Assembly: GCF_029227915.1 (NCBI RefSeq)
Contig: NC_079875.1
Coordinates: forward strand, 23,117,001-23,181,000
Direction: 5' to 3'
From: Hydractinia symbiolongicarpus
Taxonomy: Eukaryota > Cnidaria > Hydrozoa > Anthoathecata > Hydractiniidae
DNA: 64,000 bases
Under the pieces are notes generated by a model. That model made no database searches. It saw only the letters and a list, made by a program, of their open reading frames with translations, and had not been told where the DNA came from. Shown piece after piece: positions 21,412 through 33,146 of this stretch. Position 1 is the stretch's first letter. Every line of letters starts with the position of its first letter. Made by a program: the position numbers and the translations under genes.

Positions 21412-21463
21412 TTGCGCATGCGCAACATATATTTTGATGACGTCATATGGTTGCTATGGCAAC
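21412..21463. promoter_or_regulatory. NRF1-like, CRE and X-box motif cluster
   Basis: Three palindromic transcription-factor motifs lie within 52 bp: TTGCGCATGCGCAA at 21,412-21,425 (NRF1-type), TGACGTCA at 21,438-21,445 (CRE/ATF) and GTTGCTATGGCAAC at 21,450-21,463 (RFX X-box). No gene start is identifiable beside it, so it may be the promoter of a transposon or of an unrecognised transcript. Confidence 0.45.
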
Positions 21464-21599
21464 AAAAATATTTTCTTGCACAGTTTACATGGAGTCGTAG
21501 ATTTTACGGGGGTGGCGGGGGAGAGGGGGAGAAGTGGGGGATTTACGCCGGAAACCTAAAACCATGTAATGAACACATCCTCCTATCCACTTATGTTGA

Positions 21600-21900
21600 C
21601 AGAAAATATTTTATTTATCTCTATAATGATAACTGTATTCTGTCAGTTACTGCGCAAAATGGTACCTCAAGTATCGGACGGGCAAATCCGTGGATTTATC
21701 CACGGGCCACCGACTAGTCTCTATAATAATAGCCGTATTTTGTCTGTCTGTCCGCGAAAAAGGCGACGTGCAACAGGCACACGAAATAGCGTGTAATTTA
21801 AAGACGGGTGACCCTGTGAATATTTCCACGTGGTAACAAATAGCCCCTATAATGATAGCCGTATTTTGTATGTTTGTGCGCAATATAACTACCGATATCC
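21600..21900 (-). mobile_element. Three short HINE-like units
   Basis: Successive copies of a unit of about 115-125 bp. One end is ATAATAGCCGTATTTTGTC with a CTGTCTGTC microsatellite, and the other is GACGGGCAAATCCGTGG then ATTTATCCACGGGCC, a hairpin. A CTGT-type microsatellite plus a 3' hairpin is the layout of Helentron-associated elements (HINE/DINE-like). Copies decay progressively to 21,900. Confidence 0.6.
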
Positions 21901-22752
21901 TTTTGATCTTTCCGCATTTTTTAGGAATCGGGGGTTGTTTAATCGAAAAATTGTTTTTTTCTTGATCAATAGAAGTTAATAAATTAATTTATTTTCTAAA
22001 TTAATCTAATTAATTTAATTTATTACCTTGACATACAGAAAACAAGTATTACAAAAATATAAAGATTTTATAACACGAAAAGATCAAACAGACCTACAAA
22101 CTTTTCAAAACGAAAATTGCCCTCGTCATCATGTTCCTTTGTTGGCATGGCCGCAAAAATCTTGGATTGATTTTTCAAAGAATCTGGCGTTTTGATTGGT
22201 ATACTACCTGCGAACGGTCAAAACAAAGTCAGTAAAACTGTCCCATTTGTTTTCTGTGGCTCCTGAGCGGAATCGGCGATGAGATCACGGGGGTAATTAT
22301 TATTAAAAAAGGCGTATTAAAATAATGCATTCATTGTAATTTTACTCACTAATATTGATATTGAAGAAGAACTAGTAATATTGATAGTTATTGATAGTTT
22401 TAAATACCAACCCAGTTTATCCCGCGGAATAACCACGTTTATCACACTTTAGCCCAAAACAAAGGATCCTGCATTTCATAATTACAAAAATCAAAAAGCT
22501 ACTAAAACAGACTTGTGTATTAGATCCTATTTTTTTTCTCGTTGCAAGCTCACAAAAACAACATCAAGACGCATTAGATTGATGTCATTTCGTGTCCTAC
22601 GATTTGATCAACCGCCCATTTCTAACAATATCAAATAAGAGCCTGCTTAATCGCTTATTTACGTTGCTCTGGTGATGGTGATTTTGCATCAATAATGGAA
22701 AAATATGCGATATGTTTACATATTGCATTTCCGTTGCAACGAATTTTATCGG
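21901..22752. other. AT-rich non-coding DNA
   Basis: No gene, RNA or clear repeat structure seen. Confidence 0.4.
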
Positions 22753-23242
22753 TTAAACTCGATTCCCACTGTGGTTTAAGTATATTTTAAATAAGATTTT
22801 AAAGTTAAACCATAATGTTCGTGTTTTAAAATTTTCGGCATAACACCTGTTTAATAAAAAAAAAACAAAAAAAAACTTTAGATCAAAAAATTTTGATATT
22901 GTGGTTTAAAGTTCAAAGGCGCCGACAAATGCCGAAGGAATTTTCAACGATTTTAGGGCAGATTTTGCGCATTCTCACGCTAAGACAGAAAAGAGATTAA
23001 AAAATGGCAGAAAAAAAAACTAAGTTTGGTACAGGAAGAGAATCTTAGCGAACTTATTCGCCAATATCCAGTGATTTTTGATAAATCACGCAAAGGCTAC
23101 AAAGAGAGAAACGCTACATGTTTTTGCTTTTAAAACACAGTGGGAATGCTCAGGTTTTATTCTAACTCTTAAAACACATTTAAAACCTTTTAGGTTTTAT
23201 ATTTAAACCCAAGTTAAACCACAGTGGGAACCAAGCTTTATG
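22753..23242. mobile_element. GGTTCCCAC-type MITE, near-complete
   Basis: The left end is CTCGATTCCCACTGTGG and the right end TTAAACCACAGTGGGAACC, which are inverted repeats. Internal subterminal sequence repeats GTTTTAAA and TTTAAACC words. There is no transposase frame. The copy inside the integrase (13,541-13,729) matches its left 185 bases. Confidence 0.7.
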
Positions 23243-23539
23243 AACGCAAACAGTAATTTAGGTTGGTTTACAAAACTTGTTTAATTTCCAAGATTATAGA
23301 TTTAAAATTAGGATTGTTTCCTGTATTTTGTCGATCGACGTTTTGTTTTGTTCGATTTTTTCTCTGACAGTCATTAGCTTTTAACCCCTGAAACAATATG
23401 GTCTGAAGTTATTACAGACATATTGGGAGGGCTGTGTGGCTTATTTAGCAGTAATATAACAAAACTTTTCGTGTTACAACATCTTTTTCACTTTAGATAA
23501 TATGTTGCTGGGGCCGATCTTTTAGAGGACTGTATAATA

Positions 23540-24293
23540 TATACTAGTCGATAAGGCCCGTGGAAAAATCCACTGAGGCAGTATAATAATGAAAAAGAAG
23601 CCTTATTTGAATTTTGATGACGTCAGCAACCCATCCACAAAAAAAATAATTGATAAGCTTGTTTTCACGTTGCCTCTATTGTGTAGAGCTTAAAGCGCTC
23701 ATCAAGAAAATGCATATGATCATGTGCTTTTGATGAGCGGTTAATGAGGTATAATGCTTCAAAAAATTTGCTGACGTCAGCAATGGCCCGTCAAAACCTA
23801 AAAATTTTTTTTGGAGATTTGTATACCTGTTGTCTTTATCGCATAGATCTTGAAACGCTGATAAAGAAAATGTATATGATCATGTACTTTTGATAAACGG
23901 TTGCAGAGATATTGGGGTTTGAAGGTTTTTTGATGACGTCATCAACCCGTCCATTCCGAAACGGATTCGGGGACCCAGGTTTGGGAAAATTACCCAAATT
24001 GGTCCTAGGTGGTTCCTAGTTACCCACGCGGTGTAAAATCATTGACGTCACCACCTCGTTTCCAAGTTATTTGGCCTCGAAGTTTTAAGTGCACTGTAAC
24101 GGCTTCATTAATTTAATATAGGATATTGACGTTAAAGTAGTGTTATTGACGTCGCGCCGTAACGTCAGAAAATTTAACATATTAGACATGCATTTTTCGG
24201 TTACTTCAAAGAAAATTTCGGTAAGATCAAAGGAAAATGAACATATCCACTTTGCCTGTTACAGACACACAGAACTGGCGTATTATTATATAG
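23540..24293 (+). mobile_element. Long HINE-like unit
   Basis: A single unit of about 750 bp starts CGATAAGGCCCGTGGAAAAA then TCCACTGAGGCAG, and ends AACTGGCGTATTATTATATAG. It is the same family as the tandem units at 30.8-33.1 and 34.1-35.5 kb. It contains several TGACGTCA motifs (near 23,618, 23,772, 23,934 and 24,044). No reading frame of note. Confidence 0.7.
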
Positions 24294-24764
24294 TTGTATA
24301 GTAATAATGACGTAAAGTTATTTCATGTAACGAACAGTGTATATTTATCTCGATAAAAGTCTTCATACAACTACAACTAATATACAAGTAACTTAAACGT
24401 GTTTCGTAAAAATATAAGCAACGCTCCACGGTTCGTTGTGAAACTAATAAATAACGTCACATATGTGTAAGCCGAAAATATACACTTCCCCTGCATAGGC
24501 GGAGTGAATTTTACTCAAGCTGGGATGAGCTACGCTTCAGATATCAAGGCCGTAGTATGCTTATTAAGGTTAGGCCTAAATATTATCAGTTTTTTAAAAA
24601 TAAAAAGGTTTTAAAGGATGGGTAAAAATGAAATAAATATTTTTTCGATATGTATCTGCTAAACGCTTTGTTAAGTAAGACCTTTCCACAAATCACTTAT
24701 CACAACGACCTCCCTTTTTATCACTTTCACAAATAACACGCATTATAATACATCAGAAAATGTT
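24294..24764. other. Non-coding DNA
   Basis: AT-rich sequence between the HINE-like unit and the tRNA-like copy. I see nothing functional in it. Confidence 0.4.
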
Positions 24765-24836
24765 GGTCTCAACCGGGATTTGAATCCAGGGCCTCTCCCA
24801 CCCAAAGCGAAAATCATACCACTAGACCATTGAGCC
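24765..24836 (-). tRNA. tRNA-Pro(TGG)-like, probably a pseudogene
   Basis: The minus strand gives a 72-base tRNA-Pro shape with anticodon loop TTTGGGT. The anticodon stem has a G-G mismatch (TTCGC against GGGAG). The T arm reads GGATTCAAATCC, lacking the invariant G53-C61 pair. It shares this T-arm change and the 3' flank CAACATTTTCT with the plus-strand copy 600 bp away, so the two are duplicates, and this copy is the more damaged. Confidence 0.5.
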
Positions 24837-25428
24837 GCTACATTTAGTTGAATAAAGCAAAAATTTATTTTGTGTTTTCGAAAAAAATATGTTCACTCAA
24901 AAAAACTAAAAATACGTTCAATATAGTTTTTTATCATTTTTTTTTATCATTTTCAGCATAATGATCAAATTAACATTGCGCATCATCTCTTCCTATTTTT
25001 TTACTTGTTCAGCAACCTCCGCCCACCGTTCTACGCTGCAACTATCTACTTGACATATTTAAATAGAAGACACAATCCTTGCACAAACCACACAAACTCC
25101 TCCCTTTAAAATGCTTCGTTTATTAGAAAATATAGAAAAAAAACGTCCCTAATGATGTATCCTCATCTTTTTAACTAATACTTAAGCAACACAAAATTTT
25201 GATAAATGTTCAATGATTTTTAAGTTTCCGTATTTAACAGACTCATTTTTTGCTTAGTTGTTGCTGGTTAATTATCTGCTTGAGAAGACCAAAGTAAAGT
25301 AGGTAAAATTATACCCAAAAATAATCTGATCATTATGCTCAAAATAATGAATCAAAATATATTTTAGACATCTTTGTCGGCATTTGGCAACGCCCTAAAA
25401 ATTTTGTTTTATTTCACTTGCTGATATC

Positions 25429-25500
25429 GGCTCAATGGTCTAGTGGTATGATTCTCGCTTTGGGTGCGAGAGGTCACGGATTCAAATCCCGGTTGAGACC
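25429..25500 (+). tRNA. tRNA-Pro (anticodon TGG), perhaps functional
   Basis: 72 bases with D arm TGGTCTAGTGGTATGATT, a perfect anticodon stem CTCGC/GCGAG around TTTGGGT (anticodon TGG at 25,461-25,463), and T loop TTCAAAT. A TTTT tract follows within a few bases (CAACATTTTCT), suited to Pol III termination. Oddities: the acceptor stem has a G2-A71 mismatch and the T stem has A at 49 and 53, so base pairs are lost at both ends. It may be a decaying gene or a tRNA-derived repeat. Confidence 0.6.
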
Positions 25501-25601
25501 AACATTTTCTTGCATTATTTCAATTTTCATCATCCGTATAAATACTAACAGGATAGTGTGAGAAAAATTAGTTGAAAGACAAACCGCGTTTGTTAATCTT
25601 A

Positions 25602-28600
25602 TTAGAAATACAGAACAATACGGTGATTTGTTTTATCAGCAACAACAACCAAGCCCATAGGATGGTACACTATGTCTACCGGATTGTAAAAACAATTGAT
25701 TGCATCACCAAGACGACCAAATGCAGTTAGATATTCAGAAGTCTTCTGAAGTACATGTACACGGTGATTACTAGTATCTGCAACTAAGTAATTTCCATCA
25801 GAATCTAAGTCAATTCCAGTTGGAGTTGCAAACTCACCAAATGAAATGCCATACTTGCCTATAGATTGACAAGTTAGTTTGTAAAAGTTGTAACGCTTTA
25901 AAACATGCTCAAAATGATCAGTGATAATTATTTCATTTCTATTTATAATTTTCATTTTTGATGGAGATGTCAAAGTGTCAAACAATTCCTTGTTTCTAAC
26001 AAATACACCATTTATATTGAATATTTGAATAGATAAATTGGATTTATCCAAAACGTAAATTTCTTGATTTTCTATTTCAAAAGCACATGCTGTTAAACTG
26101 GGCAATCTGGTTTTGCCTGGAAAATACATCGGCAAAAATTGTTTGACTAAGTTATTTCCTTTATAGATTCGAATTATGGATTCACCTATAACAATGTATC
26201 TGTCTTCACTATCAATTGCCACATCAATTGGCACCAAAATATCTAATGGTATAACGTATAACACTATACCAAAGATTGTCAGTAAAACTAAACGCGAATT
26301 TCCCTGATCAGCGACTAGTATATTTCCATTAGCGTCAATTGCGATCGCTGTTGGATGTTTGAATCTAATTGGGTCAATTGAATTGCCAAAATAACCGAAT
26401 AAGAATATTTTTGATCCGAGTAAATCGTAGAAAATGTTCTAGAAGGAAACATAAATAAAGATATTGTACAGCAAGTCATTATTTGTTCCGATAGGTTATG
26501 CGTTCTATTGCCAATTGTAGAAAGCATGAAAATTCAAATTCAAAGTGATTGAATAACCTGATTAAAATACTAAGTATCAAATCTATGGCACAAAGTTAAA
26601 AAAAAAAATTTCGAACCTGTTTTTCTTTACCAATTTTTGTTGCTAACATTTCTCTAGCATCGTGCAGATTCACACAAGTTGTTGTTTTGGTTTCTCCACG
26701 CAATTCTCTCTTAGTACAGTTTAAATCAGATTCTATTTCAGACATGGATAGCTTAAATGAATTTATGGTGTCTTTTTCAGTTAATAACTTTTCATTGATA
26801 TTGATGAAATTCTCGTTCAACTGACACAATTTCTTGCTTCCCTTCTTTACACTTATTGTTTTGTTTCTAAGCTCAATACCTCTGTTTATTGTCTCTTCTC
26901 TTGCTACTTTCAAATTATCCTTCATGTTATCTAAAACGATTTGTTGTTCGGATATCATCAAACTGATATCTTCAAACTTTGTTTCAGCCTTTTTCAATTC
27001 TTCTTTTTCCAAAGGCCTTTGAAATGCAGTTAATCTGGACTCTCCTTTCGACTTTAATTTTACTTTTAAGTCATCGATGCGATTGCTTATCACATTTTTA
27101 TCGTTGACTAAATTACATAACACCTTAGATTCCTGATTCAACGCATGCAGTTTTTCATTCTGTAAATTACTTGCAATTTCAAGTTTTCTGTTTTCATCTT
27201 CGTGCAGAACTTTTAAACAATTGACATCATTTTTAATGATTTTTATTCTCAACGAGAGATTTTCCTTCTCAACTTCTAAGTTTTGAAGATCAGAATTCAT
27301 ACTTTTCAATTGTGTATTGTATTCACATAAAGTTGCAAATTGACGTTCTTCAATAAGTCGTAATGAATTTATTCTTTCTGTGACTGTGCGGTTTGCTGGA
27401 GCTGTGATAGATAAAATAACTTAAAAAGGTTGGTAAAAAAGAAGTAACAGCAGTTATATTTTACTTGTCTTTACCTATAACGCTGCAAAGAATTTTCGTT
27501 TATGTAACTCACACCAACCAAATAGTAACACACTCATTCATAGTAAACTGGACAAAATAACTAACCTAAAAATAACATGATTAGCGAAACAATTTATGTA
27601 TGGTGATTTGTAACTAAGAATCACATATTACTTGAATTTTAGTGTCGGGTAGGTATAATTTTTTTCGCGTTTCGGCCAAAAAAACTTTTTTATTGCAAAA
27701 ATGGAAATTCGCAAAAATTTCTGTGACAGTAATTGTTTAACATTAAAACAGAGTAAATGATTTCTCAATGAAACAAGTGCTAGTATCTAAATCTTGTGAC
27801 AGATAGTGTTCCGTGCAACAGGGGCAGTTTCAGGGTCGCCCGTATGGGTTCCTCATCTAGGAGACTGGGGCAATCGACTTGACATTTTATGTCGCCAAGG
27901 TCATTTTTGGCGAGCACAATTTTACTGTAATGCCAAAAATCCCGGGGCGCTTTTTCTATGCATAGGCTTTTTTTGTGTGGAAGCTTTTCGCGTGGCAGGT
28001 GTATCTTCTTTTATGTGTAGATGCTATACATAGTCTTTTAGCGTTTTTTGCACTTGGGATAATGCGAAAATACAAGTCATTACGAGCATACTCGTAATTT
28101 GATATTACAGGTTTTTTTCTGTAGTGCCGACGCACATTCATTGCATCAAAGTAGAATGGAAAGATCGTCAAATTTCTTTGCTTTTCCGCAATATTTTTTT
28201 TTGGTTTGTTCACTGCAAGCCTCAACTGGATGACGACATCAAAAATAATTTTTGAAGCAAAATGTAAAACTACTCACAATGATCTAATTTTTATATCATA
28301 CGATGCATAAAATTCTTGGATAGTGAAGATATTTTAAATACAGTTTTATAAAAAATGATATTAACCATATTTTATTGATTATTTTGGTTAGAGAAGTAGC
28401 TTTATACGGCGATATTAGCTCAAGACTAAGAGAGCAACTCAAGAAGCAACAACACAGGAGAATATGGAAAGTTCAAATGTAACTTATTCTTTCATATCAC
28501 TTTGTTTGATGATGGAAGAAGGATATCTTGAAATGTCGCCTTTAAATAATATAACGCTATGGTCAGTGTTCATATAACCATCAAACACCTTTAAAAAAAC

Positions 28601-28905
28601 TTACCTGTAGAATCAACATATTGAACACATGTTTTCTCTCTGTAGTGATCAATCATCGCGAATATCTTTTCAGCATGGTCATCACCATGATGCAACATTT
28701 TACATAAAAAAGCCAATTTGTTTTTACCGATTAATTTAGCTTGAATTAAAGACGTTATCAAATCATTCCCATTGTGTATTTTATCAATACTTTCTTTATT
28801 CATGTGACCAAGTAAGACTTTCTTCATATCGATGAGTTGTAACAGTGTGATATTTTCTCCAATGTCTCGGAGTAAGGTTCTAAATGTGCCTTCTTTTTTA
28901 TTCAT
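25602..28905 (-). CDS. DED - coiled coil - NHL repeat protein, three exons
   Basis: Exons on the minus strand: 28,905-28,605 (donor GTAAGT), 27,401-26,617 (acceptor TATCACAG, donor CAG/GT) and 26,438-25,602 (acceptor CCTTCTAG). Phases agree (1 then 0) and give 640 residues. Exon 1 encodes a six-helix death effector-type domain (FRTLLRDIGENITLLQLIDM, then NDLITSLIQAKLIGKNKLAF). Exon 2 encodes about 250 residues of coiled coil. Exon 3 encodes NHL beta-propeller repeats (HPTAIAIDANGNILVADQGN, TPTGIDLDSDGNYLVADTSN). I infer an adaptor in cell-death or innate immune signalling that senses ligands through the propeller, by analogy with TRIM-NHL proteins but without a RING. It appears intact. Confidence 0.8.
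27402..28604 (-). other. First intron of the DED-NHL gene
   Basis: A 1.2-kb intron. Its middle (about 27,790-28,220) is less AT-rich, with TTTTTTGTGTGGAAGC and CGCGTGGCAGG-like blocks and an 89-codon minus-strand frame without recognisable similarity. It may be an old transposon fragment. No gene is called there. Confidence 0.5.
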
Positions 28906-28949
28906 TTTTATAATATTTGTAATTATTTCAAAAAGTCACACAAATGTAT

Positions 28950-29870
28950 ATAAATTTCTAACTGTAGCAATAAAACAACACTTTTTCGAACAGGATTTTG
29001 TTAGCAATTGATACAAAATACAAAAACTAAATTACGAATGCAATAAATAGCTGGTGTGCATGCGTGAAATAAAACAACAAGATCACGTGACTAATAACTT
29101 CTCCCAATGTCATTCTGAGCACCTTTAAACAAGGTAACAGTTAGAAATGCTAGCGTTGACTCACTGATGTTTGACACAACACGTTTCTTCAAAAAAGTTT
29201 TTCAATTATATTCTCGTTAACAAGTTTCTTCTGTTGTACAATAAAATAATTTTATTTTAAATAACATATGTCCCAGGCCACTTTGTACCGCATGAATGGA
29301 ATGTTAATAACACCATCATTCGTTAAATATGATTTAGAAAGGAATTTCGTAATATATTTATACTCACTTTACTGTTGGCTTGCTTACTTTTAAACATTAA
29401 TTGTCAGGCACTGTAACATGCAAACATTGATTGCAGAGTGAAAAAACAGAAAGGGTGGAGGGGAGGGGTGGAGACAAATTAGCTTGCATGGTATATCGAC
29501 ATTCTCACTTTCTTGAAAGTTCATATAAGAAATTTCTACGAGAACTTATGATTTCAATTTTTCTTAGAACATGCCACAGTATTCCCGCCTTCAAACAGAT
29601 TGTTTTGGCATGATTGTGGCATGCCGTGTACTACAGATAGCAAGTATCAGTGTTTAAACTCTAAGACCAAATTTGAAGCGTTGTTTTTTAGATAGTATTT
29701 AAATGCGATGAATAGTTTTCAAAATAAGCAAACAAGAAAGATAGAATAATAGGTAGAATATTAAGTTGTAAAGGGAGTTCCTTCCTTTGATTAGCCAATC
29801 TTTTTAACTAGTTCTTCTTGAGAATTTTGACTCAAATTTTCAGAAAAAAAAGATGTAAAATTTAAATAGG
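28950..29870. other. Upstream region of the DED-NHL gene, non-coding
   Basis: The promoter of the minus-strand gene must lie in its first few hundred bases. No clear TATA or initiator is seen. The rest, up to the Polinton at 29,877, is AT-rich with no recognisable gene. Confidence 0.4.
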
Positions 29871-29876
29871 TATTTC

Positions 29877-30195
29877 AGAGAGATAGGGAAATGTATGTTC
29901 TAGCGCAGCTGCGCACGGCACGGCAAGTCACAGCAAAGTCACAACAATCCCCTAATAGTCACCATCCAAGACCTAGTCCATATTGATCCACATAATTCAA
30001 GGACTTAGTCCCTATTATTCACCGCAATGACGTCATCAAGATTCTAGCGCAATTCCCTAAAATCAACGCGCATACAGGGGAAATTCCCTAATGATACTAA
30101 TATTCATTAAAAATCAACGCATGCGCAGTAAAGACAGGAGAATTTCCCTGAGGGAAATAACAGCGTTAGTTTTGACCATTATGAAATCTTCTGAC
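29877..30195 (+). repeat. Left TIR of element 2 (outer part)
   Basis: Nearly identical, inverted, to 50,165-50,495. It continues beyond the nested insertion at about 36,668-36,745, where it enters the SAP-like coding sequence, so the full TIR is about 400 bp. Motifs: CRE TGACGTCA near 30,028, kappaB-like GGGGAAATTCCC at 30,077-30,088, NRF1-like CGCATGCGCA near 30,118 and the palindrome ATTTCCCTGAGGGAAAT at 30,142-30,158. A 35-residue frame present in both TIRs is simply repeat DNA. Confidence 0.9.
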
Positions 30196-30229
30196 TTTAC
30201 TAAAAATTGTCTCCTTAATAATAGCCGTA

Positions 30230-30796
30230 TTCTGTCCGTTCAAAATGGTTGCGCGCAGCTTTTTCGGAAAAATAGCGCGGGGCTCGATTTTTACGGACCT
30301 CCTTTTTTCGGTTGGACGCAGCTTCATTTCGGAATAATTTCGGAATCACGCCAGAACAAGATAAACAACATGCTACGGAGGCCATTTCAGTTTGAAAGTG
30401 AGGGTGTCAGGCTTGCAGATCTGTTTGACCTTTTTATCTTCCCTCACCTTTTTAATTTTGTAGTATTTGTTTTAACATGTTAAGGCACATATATTTTTAC
30501 GTTTTTTAACCACGTACAAATCTTAAATCATCGATTTTAAGAGTTTGGCAAGGAACGTAGATTTTGATTCGGCTTCGATAGCTAGCTAGCTAGCTAACTT
30601 ATCTTTATATATTCCTATTCTTTTGACGTTTTTATTTAGTTTGGTATACTATTATTCATTCGTATTTGGTGTTGTGGCTATCTAATTAGCTCTTTAGCTA
30701 CCTCTAACTAAAAAATGAAAGTAGCCAACTACAGTTTGGCTACCAACAAAATTCCTAATAATAATTGTATTAATTACATGTAGTAATGTATTAACT
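30230..30796. other. Non-coding interior of nested insertion
   Basis: It begins with a HINE-like head without the usual microsatellite, then a stretch with GCTAGCTAGCTAGC near 30,580 and AT-rich DNA. A 130-codon frame runs from the Polinton TIR into this DNA and is not a gene. Confidence 0.45.
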
Positions 30797-33146
30797 AATC
30801 GATAAAGCCCGTGGAAAAATCCACTATGGCAGAAGAACAATGGAAAAATAGGATGCTTTAAATTTTTTGCTGACGTCAGCAGTGCATATACAAAAAGGAA
30901 AATTGGTTAAATTTAGTCATTCGTTGTCTGTAATGTGTAGAGGTAGAAACGCTGTTCAAAATAATGTATAGTATCGTATGTTTTTAACAAATGCCTAAGG
31001 AGATATAAGGGCTTAAAAATCCCTACCAAAAAATCCAGTTTGTTTGGATGTTTTGCTGACGTCAGCAGTGCAGTGCAGATAAAAAAATTTGCGAAATTTG
31101 TTTATTCTTTGTCTGTTTTGTGTAGAGGTTGAAATGCTGGTTAAAGTATGTATAGGATGATATGTTCTGGACGAATGCCTAAGGAGATATCAGGGATTAA
31201 AAATTTTGCTGACGTCAGCAAAGACCCCTCAAAACCTTAAGAAAATGTATAGGATCATGCGTCTTTGACAAATGGTTGCAGAAATATTAGGGTTTAAAGG
31301 TTTTTTGATGACGTCATCAACCGGCTCATTCCGAAACGGATTTGGTGACCTAGGTTTGGTGAAATTACCCAAATTGGTCCTAGGTGGTCCCTTGTTACCC
31401 ACGCGGCGAAAAAGCATTGACGTCACCACCTAGTTTCCAAGTTATTTGGCCTCAAAGTTTTAAGTGCACTGTAATAGCTTCATTAATTTAACATAGGATA
31501 TTGACGTTAAAGTAGTATTATTGACGTCGCGCCGTAACGTCATTAAATTTAACATATTAGGCATGCATTTTTCGGTTACTTCAAAGAAAATTTCGGTAAG
31601 ATCTAAGGAAAATGAACACTTTGCCTGTTACAGACACACATAACTGGCGTATTATTATATGGACTAGTCGATACGGCCCGTGGAGAAATCCACTTAGGCA
31701 GATGGGCAATGGAAAAATAGTTTGTTTTAGATGTTTTGCTGAAGGCAGCAAAGAAATTAGAGAGATTTATTTTATTCTTCTATTGTAATGCGTAGAGGTT
31801 GAAATACTGATTAAAATAATGTATAGGATGAATTGTTTTCGAGGAACGCAAAAGCAGATATAGTGGTATAAAAATTGGTGCTGACATCAGCAAAGGCCCG
31901 TGAAAACACTAAACATTTTTTTTAGAAATTTATATACCTGTTGCCTTCCTCGTATAGATCTTGAAACGCTGATTAAGAAAATGTATAGGATCATGTACTT
32001 TTGACAAACGGTTGCAGAGATATTAGAGTTTGAAGGTTTTTGGATGACGTCATCCACCCATCCATTCCGAAACGGATTTGGGGACCTAGGTTTGGGAAAC
32101 TTACCCAAATTGGTCCCAGGTGGTCCCTAGTTACCCACGTGGTGAAAAACCATTGACGTCACCACCTCGTTTCCAAGTTATTTGGCCTCAAGGTTTTAAG
32201 TGCACTGTAATGGCTTCACTAATCTTAATTAACTTTCCTTTGACGCCAATACTATTTAAACGTTGAAGTTTGGTACATTACAGAACAATTTTATAGGCGA
32301 TGTTTTATAGAATTTGTTAAAGAAAATTGTAAAGAATATAATCCACTTTGCAAAAGTCACAGAGAGAACTGGCGTATTATTATATAGACTAGTCGATAAA
32401 GCCCGTGGAAAAATCCACTAAGGCAGAAGAACAATGGAAAAATAGGTTGCTTTAGATTTTTTGCTGACATCAGCAGTGCATATACAGAAGGAAAATTGGT
32501 GAAATTTAGTCATTCGTTGTCTGTAATGTGTAGAGTTGAAACGCTGGTCAAAAAAATGCATAGTATCGTATGTTTTTGACAAACGCCTAAGAAGATATAA
32601 GGGCTTAAAAACTTTGCTGACGTCAGCGAAGTCCCTACCAAAAGTTCAGAAAAAACTTTCTTTACAAATTCGTACACCCGTTGCATTCATCGTATAGATC
32701 TTGAAATGCTGATCAAGAAAATGTATAGAAACATGAACTTTTGACAAACAGTTGCAGAGATATTGGGGTTTGAAGGTTTTGTGATGACGTCATCAACCCG
32801 TCCATTCCGAAATGGATTCAGGGACCAAGGTTTGGGAAACTTACCCAAATTGGTCCCAGGTGGTCCCTAGTTACCCACGCGGTGAAAAATCATTGACGTC
32901 ACCACCTCGTTTCCAAGTTATTTGGCCTCAAAGTTTTAAGTGCACTGTAACGGCTTCATAATTTAATATAAGATATTGACGTTAAAGTAGTGTTATTGAC
33001 GTCGCGCCGTAACGTCAGAAAATATAACATATTAGACATGCATTTTTCGGTTACTTCAAAGAAAATTTCGGTAAGATCAAAGGAAAATAATCATATCCTC
33101 TTTGCCTGTCACAGAGACACGGAACTGGCGTATTATTATATAGACT
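30797..33146 (+). repeat. Head-to-tail array of three long HINE-like units
   Basis: Units start at about 30,797, 31,664 and 32,389 with CGATAAAGCCCGTGGAAAAA or a variant, then TCCACT-AGGCAG, and end with AACTGGCGTATTATTATATAG. Each end runs directly into the next start (TATATAGACTAGTCGATA). Units are about 725-865 bp and each holds several TGACGTCA palindromes. None has a meaningful frame. Confidence 0.75.

Noticed and set aside
27956-28225. 89-codon minus-strand frame in the first intron of the DED-NHL gene
   Set aside because: No similarity and no splice sites keeping phase with the flanking exons, whose phases already match directly.
30091-30483. 130-codon frame at the left TIR and a related start at 50,270
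   Set aside because: The shared first 35 residues are just translated TIR. The left frame then runs into HINE-like DNA, and the real start of the right gene is the ATG at 50,135.
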